This document shows, in pieces, positions 14,722 through 21,040 of a DNA stretch of 22,195 bases. Both the position numbers and the translations under genes were made by a program. Each line of letters starts with the position of its first letter. The first letter of the stretch is position 1. The notes under the pieces were generated by a model. That model was not told the origin of the DNA. It saw nothing but the letters and a program-made list of their open reading frames with translations, and made no database searches. The stretch is from an uncultured Collinsella sp. (GTDB lineage: Bacteria > Actinomycetota > Coriobacteriia > Coriobacteriales > Coriobacteriaceae), in contig CATYZK010000034.1 of assembly GCA_958415665.1 (NCBI GenBank), positions 1 to 22,195 on the forward strand, read 5' to 3'.

Positions 14722-14762
14722 GAGACGCGTTCATTTTGCGATACACGTTCGCGTCTCTAGCT
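14717..14762 (+). promoter_or_regulatory. Leader stem-loop B (13 bp), overlapping stem-loop A
   Basis: Bases 14717-14729 pair with 14750-14762 through 13 consecutive pairs, including one G-U, with a 20-base loop. The core GAGACGCG/CGCGTCTC is perfect. Bases 14717-14721 are used in both A and B, so the outer pairs compete, as in attenuators and riboswitches. No ligand class is recognised. Confidence 0.6.
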
Positions 14763-14888
14763 ACTGCATTTATACATACCGTTCACGGTGGGGCAGAGAC
14801 ACGTGCTTGTCTGACTGGGCTCAGGGTTTGAATATGGAGCGCCTTCGCGCACAAGCGCCCTGGCGAAGCCATACCCAAACCCCGTGAG

Positions 14889-14925
14889 CCACACGTAAGA
14901 CAGCAAGGGGGTGGTGCTCGTGTGG
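14889..14925 (+). promoter_or_regulatory. Hairpin covering the start of the loaP-like gene
   Basis: CCACACG (14889-14895) is complementary to CGTGTGG (14919-14925), which includes the GTG start at 14920; the ribosome site AAGGGGG sits in the 23-base loop. If formed, it would limit translation. Loop length makes it only moderately stable. Confidence 0.35.
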
Positions 14926-15465
14926 TATGTGATTCAGGTCATTAATGGTCGCGAAGATGTAATGCGCGAGCGCATTGAGCGTATGGTGCCGGCGAGTGCC
15001 ATGCAGGAGCTCTTTTATCCCCAATTTCAAACTGAGATTAAAGTACACGGCGAATGGGTCAATACGGCCAAGCCGCTCTTTCCCGGTTATCTTATCTGCG
15101 ACACGACAGATCCCCGCACCGTGCAACAGTATCTGCTGCGCATGGACGACTTTGCCCGGGTGCTTTCCCAGGACGGTCAGTTTGTGCCGTTGGCAAAAGA
15201 AGAGGTCCAGCTCATTGGTGGCTTTACGCATAGGGGAGACCGCGTAGTGCCCATGAGTGAGGCCCTAAAAGACGGCGACAAGGTCGTAGTGACGGCAGGT
15301 CCGCTGCTGGGCCACGAAGGCCTTATCAAAACCATTAACAGACGCAAGAGCACTGCTTATTTGGAGCTCAACCTGTGCGGCCGACGCGTAACCACCCGCG
15401 TTGGCCTTGCCGTGCTTTCGGCCGAGCAGCGCGTAATGCGAAACCTTAAAAAGGCGATCGCCTAG
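14920..15465 (+). CDS. loaP: NusG-paralogue transcription antiterminator, LoaP-like
   Basis: The protein (181 residues) has an NGN domain (WYVIQVINGREDVM at the N-terminus, ELFYPQFQ, LFPGYLIC) and a C-terminal KOW domain from about residue 120 (DKVVVTAGPLLGHEGLI). This is the specialised NusG type that loads on RNA polymerase at one operon; LoaP and UpxY relatives head long polysaccharide or antibiotic operons and prevent early termination. GTG at 14920 is chosen because AAGGGGG is eight bases upstream and the family begins with WYV; an in-frame GTG at 14911 is possible. It is first in the polysaccharide operon, 51 bases before the phosphoglycosyl transferase, and so probably acts on its own transcript. 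It is not the housekeeping NusG, which normally lies beside secE and ribosomal genes. Confidence 0.85.
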   Translation: MWYVIQVINGREDVMRERIERMVPASAMQELFYPQFQTEIKVHGEWVNTAKPLFPGYLICDTTDPRTVQQYLLRMDDFARVLSQDGQFVPLAKEEVQLIGGFTHRGDRVVPMSEALKDGDKVVVTAGPLLGHEGLIKTINRRKSTAYLELNLCGRRVTTRVGLAVLSAEQRVMRNLKKAIA

Positions 15466-15497
15466 CTGCTGGCGACCGCTACACAGAACAGGAAGGA

Positions 15498-15512
15498 TCC
15501 CCGACCTGGGGA
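15498..15512 (+). promoter_or_regulatory. Short hairpin between the loaP-like gene and the first polysaccharide gene
   Basis: TCCCC (15498-15502) pairs with GGGGA (15508-15512) around GACCT. LoaP proteins are known to recognise a small RNA hairpin in target leaders, so this position is the natural place to look for one; identity with that hairpin is not shown. Confidence 0.3.
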
Positions 15513-15516
15513 CAAA

Positions 15517-16281
15517 GTGTTGGAAGAGAACGTGTCGGATAAAACAAAATATGCAACGGATGCGCCAGCGGGTGCGGCGCTGATTGCTCAGGCCATGGAC
15601 CAGCGTGAGGGTGCCGGCCGTTACAGGGCCATGCAATCAATCATGGACTGGGATCGCTCGCGCCTGGTCTACCGTGCCGTGAAGCGCACGTTCGACATCG
15701 TGTTCAGCGGTGCCGCGCTCGTCCTCATCGCGATCCCCGGCCTCATACTCGCCGCTGCCATCCGCCTGGAGAGCGAGGGGAGCCCCTTCTATAGCCAGAT
15801 CCGCGTGGGCCAGACCCGACCCGACGGCAGCCTTACCACCTTCCGCATGTGGAAGTTCCGTTCCATGTACAGGGACGCCGACGAGCGCCTCTCCGAGCTC
15901 AAGGGGCAGAACGAGATCGCCGGCGCCATGTTCAAGATGAAGGAGGACCCGCGCGTCACCAAGATCGGAAAGTTCATCCGCAAGCACTCCATCGACGAGT
16001 TCCCGCAGTTCCTGAACGTGTTCCTGGGCCAGATGTCTGTCGTAGGGCCTAGGCCGCCGCTGCCGAATGAGGTGGCGGAGTACACCGAGTACGACCTGCA
16101 GCGCCTGGCCGTAAAGCCCGGCATTACCGGATGGTGGCAGGTTACTGATCGAAACTCAACTGGTTTCGACGGTATGGTCCAGCGAGATCTTGAATACATT
16201 GCGAGGCGTGGCATTCTCACCGATTTAAGGATTATCGCCCTCACCGTTATTGAAGTAATCACGGGAAAGGGTGCGTTTTAG
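15517..16281 (+). CDS. Phosphoglycosyl transferase (bacterial sugar transferase, PglC/WcaJ type)
   Basis: The enzyme starts repeat-unit assembly by moving a sugar-1-phosphate from a UDP-sugar to undecaprenyl phosphate at the inner membrane face. A leader of about 50 residues precedes KRTFDIVFSG, one hydrophobic re-entrant helix (AALVLIAIPGLILAAAI) and the catalytic domain: FRMWKFRSM, DPRVTKIGKFIR, SIDEFPQ with the Asp-Glu pair, SVVGPRP and KPGITGWWQV. This is the short monotopic form (254 residues), without the four-helix N-terminal part. GTG at 15517 is taken as start, but GTG at 15532 with GGAAGAG close upstream is possible. Codon use is strongly GC-rich between about 15640 and 16140 and plainer on both sides, which suggests recombination in the gene. 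The stop overlaps the next start by one base. Confidence 0.9.
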   Translation: MLEENVSDKTKYATDAPAGAALIAQAMDQREGAGRYRAMQSIMDWDRSRLVYRAVKRTFDIVFSGAALVLIAIPGLILAAAIRLESEGSPFYSQIRVGQTRPDGSLTTFRMWKFRSMYRDADERLSELKGQNEIAGAMFKMKEDPRVTKIGKFIRKHSIDEFPQFLNVFLGQMSVVGPRPPLPNEVAEYTEYDLQRLAVKPGITGWWQVTDRNSTGFDGMVQRDLEYIARRGILTDLRIIALTVIEVITGKGAF

Positions 16282-17057
16282 TGCTTAAGTCCTATCTTCA
16301 TTATCCCGAATTAAACCGCGTGCCCGTGATCGATGTCCCGATCACGGGCACCAATATGTCTGAATGCGTCGATTTCATTACTCATAATATCGACGATCTG
16401 CATGGCGAGTATATCTGTGTCTCTAACGCCCATACGTCGGTTATGGCCCATGACGATCCCAGCTACTGGACCTGTCAGGCTGAATCCGTTATGTCCGTTC
16501 CCGATGGGAAGCCCCTATCGATTGTGGGTCGAAAGACGATCACGTCGATGGGACGAGTGACAGGTCCGGATTTGATGCGCGAGATTTTCAGTATTTCCGC
16601 CCAGTACGGATGGAGCCATTACTTCTACGGTAACGAACAGAAAAACCTCGAGGCGCTCATGGAGTCGCTTCAAGAAAAGTATCCGGGCTTGGAAATTGCT
16701 GGCATGGAGCCTTCCGTCTTTCGTCCGCTCTCAGATGGCGAGAAACGAGACCTTTCACAACGCATTGCTGATTCTGGCGCCGACTTTGCGTGGATTGCAC
16801 TTGGTGCTCCGCGGCAGGAAGTCCTCATGCATGAGCTTAAAGGCGGCCCCCAGCCACTAATGATTGGTGTAGGGGGAGCCTTTAACGTTCTCGCCGGCGT
16901 GGTGCCGGAGGCACCGATTTGGATGCAGAACCTAAGTCTTGAGTGGCTATACCGCCTGATGCAGGAGCCGAAGCGACTATTCAAACGATATCTCGTTACT
17001 AATACCAAATTTCTCTTTTACCAGTTCACGGGCGCTAAACGCAAGGAAGGCAAGTAG
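16281..17057 (+). CDS. WecG/TagA/CpsF-family glycosyltransferase (GT26)
   Basis: The 258 residues match GT26: VSNAHTSVMAHDD, SVPDGKPLS, GPDLMREIF, WIALGAPRQE, GVGGAFNVLAGVVPEAP and LEWLYRLMQEPKRLFKRY. Members add the second sugar, often ManNAc(A), to undecaprenyl-pyrophosphate-GlcNAc on the cytoplasmic side of the membrane. The C-terminal Arg/Lys-rich end is the membrane-binding part in TagA. The GTG start shares a base with the stop of the phosphoglycosyl transferase, so translation is coupled and the two likely act in order. Composition is clearly lower in GC than the next three genes. Confidence 0.88.
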   Translation: MLKSYLHYPELNRVPVIDVPITGTNMSECVDFITHNIDDLHGEYICVSNAHTSVMAHDDPSYWTCQAESVMSVPDGKPLSIVGRKTITSMGRVTGPDLMREIFSISAQYGWSHYFYGNEQKNLEALMESLQEKYPGLEIAGMEPSVFRPLSDGEKRDLSQRIADSGADFAWIALGAPRQEVLMHELKGGPQPLMIGVGGAFNVLAGVVPEAPIWMQNLSLEWLYRLMQEPKRLFKRYLVTNTKFLFYQFTGAKRKEGK

Positions 17058-18116
17058 ATGAAACCCACCACCGCATTCAAAGACAAGACCCTCATGATCA
17101 CGGGCGGCACCGGCTCGTTCGGCAACACGGTGCTCAAGCACTTCATGGACACCGACCTTGCCGAGATCCGCATCTTCTCGCGCGACGAGAAGAAGCAGGA
17201 CGACATGCGCCACCGCCTGCAGGAGAAGTCGCCCGAGCTCGCCTCCAAGGTGCGCTTCTTCATCGGCGACGTCCGCAACGCCCAGAGCGTGCGCGACGCC
17301 ATGCACGGCGTGGACTACATCTTCCACGCCGCCGCCTTGAAGCAGGTGCCCTCCTGCGAGTTCTTCCCCATGGAGGCCGTGCGCACCAACGTCATCGGCA
17401 CGGACAACGTCCTTCATGCCGCCATCGACGAGGGCGTGGACCGCGTCGTGTGCCTGTCCACCGACAAGGCGGCCTACCCCATCAACGCCATGGGCAAGTC
17501 CAAGGCCATGATGGAGTCCATCATCTACGCCAACGCCCGCAACGGCGCCGGCCGCACCACCATCTGCTGCACCCGCTACGGCAACGTCATGTGCTCGCGC
17601 GGCAGCGTCATCCCGCTGTTCATCGACCGCATCCGCAAGGGCGAGCCGCTCACGGTGACCGACCCCAACATGACCCGCTTCCTCATGAACCTGGACGAGG
17701 CCGTGGACCTGGTGCAGTTCGCCTTCGAGCACGCCAACCCCGGCGACCTGTTCATCCAGAAGGCGCCGGCATCCACCATCGGCGACCTCGCCGAGGCCGT
17801 GCAGGAGGTCTTCGGCCGCGTGGGCACGCAGGTCATCGGCACCCGCCACGGCGAGAAGCTCTTCGAGACCCTCATGACCCGCGAGGAGCGACTGCGCGCC
17901 GAGGACATGGGCGGCTACTACCGCGTCGCCTGCGACTCGCGCGACCTTAACTACGACAAGTTCGTCGTGGACGGCGAGGTGGAGACCCAAGCCGACGAGT
18001 CCTACACCTCCCACAACACCGAGAGGCTCGACGTGGAGGGCACCATCGCCAAGATCAAGACCGCCGAGTACGTGCAGCTGGCCCTGGAGGGCCGCGAGCA
18101 CGAGGCGGTGCAGTAG
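17058..18116 (+). CDS. capE: UDP-GlcNAc 4,6-dehydratase/5-epimerase CapE (FnlA/WbjB)
   Basis: First step from UDP-GlcNAc to UDP-L-FucNAc: 4,6-dehydration with C5 inversion. The 352-residue extended SDR has the NAD loop TGGTGSFG near residue 15, the FIGDVRN Asp, AAALKQVPSCEFFP, and CLSTDKAAYPINAMGKSKAM. Here Met145 stands where most SDRs have Tyr, with Lys149 four residues on, which is the CapE-type MxxxK variant. CTRYGNVMCSRGSVIP and DPNMTRF also fit. Soluble, cytoplasmic. Order capE-capF-capG with gaps of one and four bases shows one pathway unit. By eye the gene is about two-thirds GC with C-ending codons, unlike the genes on both sides of the trio. Confidence 0.93.
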   Translation: MKPTTAFKDKTLMITGGTGSFGNTVLKHFMDTDLAEIRIFSRDEKKQDDMRHRLQEKSPELASKVRFFIGDVRNAQSVRDAMHGVDYIFHAAALKQVPSCEFFPMEAVRTNVIGTDNVLHAAIDEGVDRVVCLSTDKAAYPINAMGKSKAMMESIIYANARNGAGRTTICCTRYGNVMCSRGSVIPLFIDRIRKGEPLTVTDPNMTRFLMNLDEAVDLVQFAFEHANPGDLFIQKAPASTIGDLAEAVQEVFGRVGTQVIGTRHGEKLFETLMTREERLRAEDMGGYYRVACDSRDLNYDKFVVDGEVETQADESYTSHNTERLDVEGTIAKIKTAEYVQLALEGREHEAVQ

Positions 18117-18117
18117 G

Positions 18118-19335
18118 GTGCGCGTACTCGTCACCGGCGCCAGGGGCTTCGTCGGCAGGAACCTCTGCTGCGCGCTGAAGAACATCCGCGACGGCAAGGA
18201 CCGCCGCGAGAGGTACGCGGGCCTGCTCCCGCTCGAGGTCATGGAGTACGACGTCGACTCGACGCCCGGGGAGCTGGACGGCTACTGCTCCCGAGCGGAC
18301 TTCGTATTCAACCTGGCCGGAGTCAACCGCCCCAAGGACCAGTCCGAGTTCATGGAGGGCAACTTCGGGTTCGCCTCCACGCTGCTCGACACGCTCGAGC
18401 GCCACGGCAACACGTGCCCCGTCATGCTCTCCAGCTCCGCGCAGGCGAGCCTTTCGGGCCGCTTCGAGGGATCGGTCTACGGCGAGTCCAAGCTGGCGGG
18501 GGAGGGCCTGTTCCGCGAGTATTCCGAGAGGACCGGCGCGCCGGTGCTCATCTACCGCTTCCCGAACCTCTACGGCAAGTGGTGCCGCCCGCGCTACAAC
18601 TCCGCCGTGGCCACCTTCTGCGACGCCATCGCCAACGGCCGACCCTACACCGTGAACGACCCCTCGGTGGAGCTCGAGCTCCTCTACATTGACGACCTGG
18701 TAGACGAGATGCTGGGGGCGTTGCTGGGCCAGGAGCACCGCTGCGGATACGAGGGGCTCGAGCGCGTCGAGGGCGACGGGTTCTGCTACGTCCCCGGGAC
18801 CGACGTGAGGACCCTGGGCGAGATCGTGTACCTGCTCGGCAGCTTCCGCGACAGCCGCGAGACGCTCTCGGTGCCCGACCTCGCGGAGGGCTCCTTCTCC
18901 AAGAAGCTGTGGAGCACGTTCCTTTCCTACTACGAGCCGGGGCGCTTCGCCTACGGCCTCAAGCCCAACGTGGACGCGCGAGGCTCGTTCACCGAGTTCA
19001 TGCGCACGCCGGAGCGCGGCCAGGTGTCCATCAACGTCTCGAAGCCCGGAATCATTAAGGGCTCCCACTGGCACATGAGCAAGTGGGAGCGGTTCCTGGT
19101 GGTCTCCGGCACCGCGTCCATCAAGCTGAGGAAGGTGGGGGAGGACTCCGATGGCAATCCGTTCCCCGTCGACGAGTACGTCGTCTCCGGCTCGGACATG
19201 CGCGTCGTGGAGATGATTCCCGGCTACACACACTCCATCACCAACCTGTCCGACATCGAGGACCTCGTTACGGTCATGTGGGCCAACGAGCCCTTCGACC
19301 CCGAGGACCCCGACACCTACTACGAGGAGGTCTAG
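18118..19335 (+). CDS. capF: UDP-sugar reductase CapF (FnlB/WbjC), SDR plus cupin
   Basis: Second step of UDP-L-FucNAc synthesis: 3-epimerisation by the cupin domain and NADPH reduction of the 4-keto sugar by the SDR domain. The N-terminal SDR starts with VLVTGARGFVGRN and has Tyr121 and Lys125 in VYGESK. The C-terminal cupin, from about residue 290, includes GSHWHMSKWERFLVVSG with metal-binding histidines. At 405 residues it is somewhat longer than the S. aureus protein. GTG at 18118 begins one base after the capE stop, so translation is coupled. High-GC codon use is shared with capE and capG. Confidence 0.92.
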   Translation: MRVLVTGARGFVGRNLCCALKNIRDGKDRRERYAGLLPLEVMEYDVDSTPGELDGYCSRADFVFNLAGVNRPKDQSEFMEGNFGFASTLLDTLERHGNTCPVMLSSSAQASLSGRFEGSVYGESKLAGEGLFREYSERTGAPVLIYRFPNLYGKWCRPRYNSAVATFCDAIANGRPYTVNDPSVELELLYIDDLVDEMLGALLGQEHRCGYEGLERVEGDGFCYVPGTDVRTLGEIVYLLGSFRDSRETLSVPDLAEGSFSKKLWSTFLSYYEPGRFAYGLKPNVDARGSFTEFMRTPERGQVSINVSKPGIIKGSHWHMSKWERFLVVSGTASIKLRKVGEDSDGNPFPVDEYVVSGSDMRVVEMIPGYTHSITNLSDIEDLVTVMWANEPFDPEDPDTYYEEV

Positions 19336-19339
19336 CTAC

Positions 19340-20521
19340 ATGGGCAAGGACTATTCCGACATCGCATTCAAGGACGACGGCCGCCTGAAGCTACTCATCA
19401 TCGTGGGCACCCGCCCCGAGGTCATCCGTCTGTCCGAGGTCATCAAGAAGTGCCGTCGTCATTTCGACTGCCTGCTGGCGCATACCGGGCAGAACTACGA
19501 CTACACGCTCAACGGTATCTTCTTCCGCGACCTGTCGCTGGACGATCCCGACGTCTACCTGGACGCCGTGGGCGCCGACCTGGGAGAGACCGTCGGCAAC
19601 ATCATCGCCGCGAGCTACAAGCTCATGGTTGAGGTGCAGCCCGACGCGCTGCTGATCCTGGGAGATACCAACAGCTGCCTGTCGGCCATCGCGGCAAAGC
19701 GCCTGCACATCCCCATCTTCCACATGGAAGCGGGTAACCGCTGCAAGGACGAGTGCCTGCCCGAGGAAACCAACCGCCGCATCGTCGACGTGATCTCCGA
19801 CGTCAACCTGGCCTACTCCGAGCACGCCCGCCGCTACCTCAAGGACACCGGCTGCGCCCCGGAGCGCACCTACGTCACCGGGTCTCCCATGGCGGAGGTC
19901 CTGCGCGCGAACCTTGACAAGATTGAGGCCTCCGACATCCTCTCCGAGCTCGGCCTTGAGCCCAAGCGCTACATGCTGCTCTCCGCCCACCGTGAGGAGA
20001 ACATCGACACCGAGGCGAACTTCACGAGCCTGTTCACCGCGATCAACGCCCTGGCCGAGAGATATGACATGCCGATCCTGTACTCCTGCCACCCGCGCTC
20101 CCGCAAGCGCCTGGAGGCCACCGGCTTCAAGCTGGACCCGCGCGTGCGCATGCACGAGCCCATGGGCTTCCACGACTACAACTGCCTGCAGATGAACGCC
20201 TTCGCCGTGGTGTCGGACTCCGGCACCCTGCCCGAGGAATCCAGCTTCTTCGCGTCTATCGGACGTCCGTTCCCGGCGGTGTGCATCCGCACCTCCACCG
20301 AGCGCCCGGAAGCCCTCGATAAGGCGTGCTTCTCGCTGGCCGGCATCAGCGAGCGCGGCCTGCTCCAGGCCGTCCACACCGCCGTCGAGCTCGACGCCGA
20401 GGGGTCGCTGCCCGAGGCGCCCGTTCCCGACTACGCCGACGAGACCGTTTCCACCAAGGTGGTCAAGATCATCCAGAGCTACACCGGCGTCGTGGACAAG
20501 ATGGTGTGGAGGAAGGCTTAA
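19340..20521 (+). CDS. capG: UDP-N-acetyl sugar 2-epimerase CapG (FnlC/WbjD)
   Basis: Third step: C2 epimerisation to UDP-L-FucNAc. The 393 residues follow the WecB fold: GTRPEVIRLSEVIKK, HTGQNYDYTLNGIFF, GDTNSCLSA, HMEAGNR, PEETNRRIVD, SAHREEN and DSGTLPEESSF, including the Asp, two Glu and His that form the family's active site. The LNGIFFRDL wording and place after capF favour the FucNAc epimerase over WecB. ATG at 19340 follows GAGGAGG inside the end of capF. High GC ends sharply at this gene's stop. Confidence 0.92.
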   Translation: MGKDYSDIAFKDDGRLKLLIIVGTRPEVIRLSEVIKKCRRHFDCLLAHTGQNYDYTLNGIFFRDLSLDDPDVYLDAVGADLGETVGNIIAASYKLMVEVQPDALLILGDTNSCLSAIAAKRLHIPIFHMEAGNRCKDECLPEETNRRIVDVISDVNLAYSEHARRYLKDTGCAPERTYVTGSPMAEVLRANLDKIEASDILSELGLEPKRYMLLSAHREENIDTEANFTSLFTAINALAERYDMPILYSCHPRSRKRLEATGFKLDPRVRMHEPMGFHDYNCLQMNAFAVVSDSGTLPEESSFFASIGRPFPAVCIRTSTERPEALDKACFSLAGISERGLLQAVHTAVELDAEGSLPEAPVPDYADETVSTKVVKIIQSYTGVVDKMVWRKA

Positions 20522-20523
20522 CC

Positions 20524-21018
20524 ATGGGTCTCGCTTATAAGATCCTTGATGGCGCTACCCGTGCCTACAACAAGTTTATTCTAATGCCCTCGCTACGCCG
20601 CTCCTTTGCTGCATGCGGCGAGAACGTGACTCTTGGCCGCCGCAGCGAGATTGCCGGAGTGGGAAATATCTATATGGGACACGACGTGTACCTAGGACCC
20701 GGAACAACATTGCTCACAACCCGAGCGAAAATTCGCATCGGCGACTATGTCATGAGCGGTCCCAACCTGACCGTCATCACTGGCGACCACCGCACCGATA
20801 TCCTCGATCGTCCCATGATGGAGCTTACCGATGAGGAGAAGACCCCCGATAACGACCAAGACGTCGTTATCGGTAACGACGTATGGATAGGCGGCGGCGT
20901 GACGATCCTTAAGGGCGTCCATATTTTTGATCACTGCGTAATTGCTGCTGGCGCCGTGGTGACCAAAGACGTGGGACCTGATTATTCAATCTGGGGGGGG
21001 TTCCTGCTCGCTGCCTAG
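20524..21018 (+). CDS. Hexapeptide-repeat acetyltransferase with a frame-shifted C-terminus
   Basis: A left-handed beta-helix O-acetyltransferase of the WbbJ/Maa type, likely acetylating a repeat-unit sugar with acetyl-CoA. Seen: GNIYMGHDVYLGPGTTL, catalytic-type His89 in ITGDHRTD, DVVIGNDVWIGGGVTILKG and VIAAGAVVTKD. ATG at 20524 lies two bases after capG; the frame is open further upstream only as a shadow of capG. Family members end in GGVPA(K/R) followed by a short basic stretch. Here W157-G-G is followed by FLLAA and a stop, because of a G8 tract at 20993-21000. One more G would give WGGVPARCLGSRLKG and a stop at 21036-21038, two bases before the next gene. The gene is thus out of frame near its end, by phase variation or sequence error. 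Confidence 0.85.
   Translation: MGLAYKILDGATRAYNKFILMPSLRRSFAACGENVTLGRRSEIAGVGNIYMGHDVYLGPGTTLLTTRAKIRIGDYVMSGPNLTVITGDHRTDILDRPMMELTDEEKTPDNDQDVVIGNDVWIGGGVTILKGVHIFDHCVIAAGAVVTKDVGPDYSIWGGFLLAA
20993..21000 (+). repeat. G8 homopolymer at the end of the acetyltransferase gene
   Basis: Eight consecutive G form a slippage-prone tract exactly where the encoded protein leaves the family consensus. Nine G (or six) restores the canonical ending. Confidence 0.85.
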
Positions 21019-21040
21019 GTTCGCGGCTTAAAGGATAACG

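Larger units (their letters stand above)
14185..14919 (+). other. Gene-poor stretch of about 735 bases, structured leader of the loaP-like gene
   Basis: No convincing protein gene was found. The left part (14185-14440) is AT-richer than the genes around it. The right part holds an extended -10 box near 14453, a terminator-like hairpin (14577-14599), two large overlapping stem-loops (14662-14762) and a hairpin over the loaP start (14889-14925), listed separately. GCTCCAATA occurs twice, 70 bp apart (14495 and 14565). The likely role is a long regulated leader for the polysaccharide operon. Confidence 0.5.
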
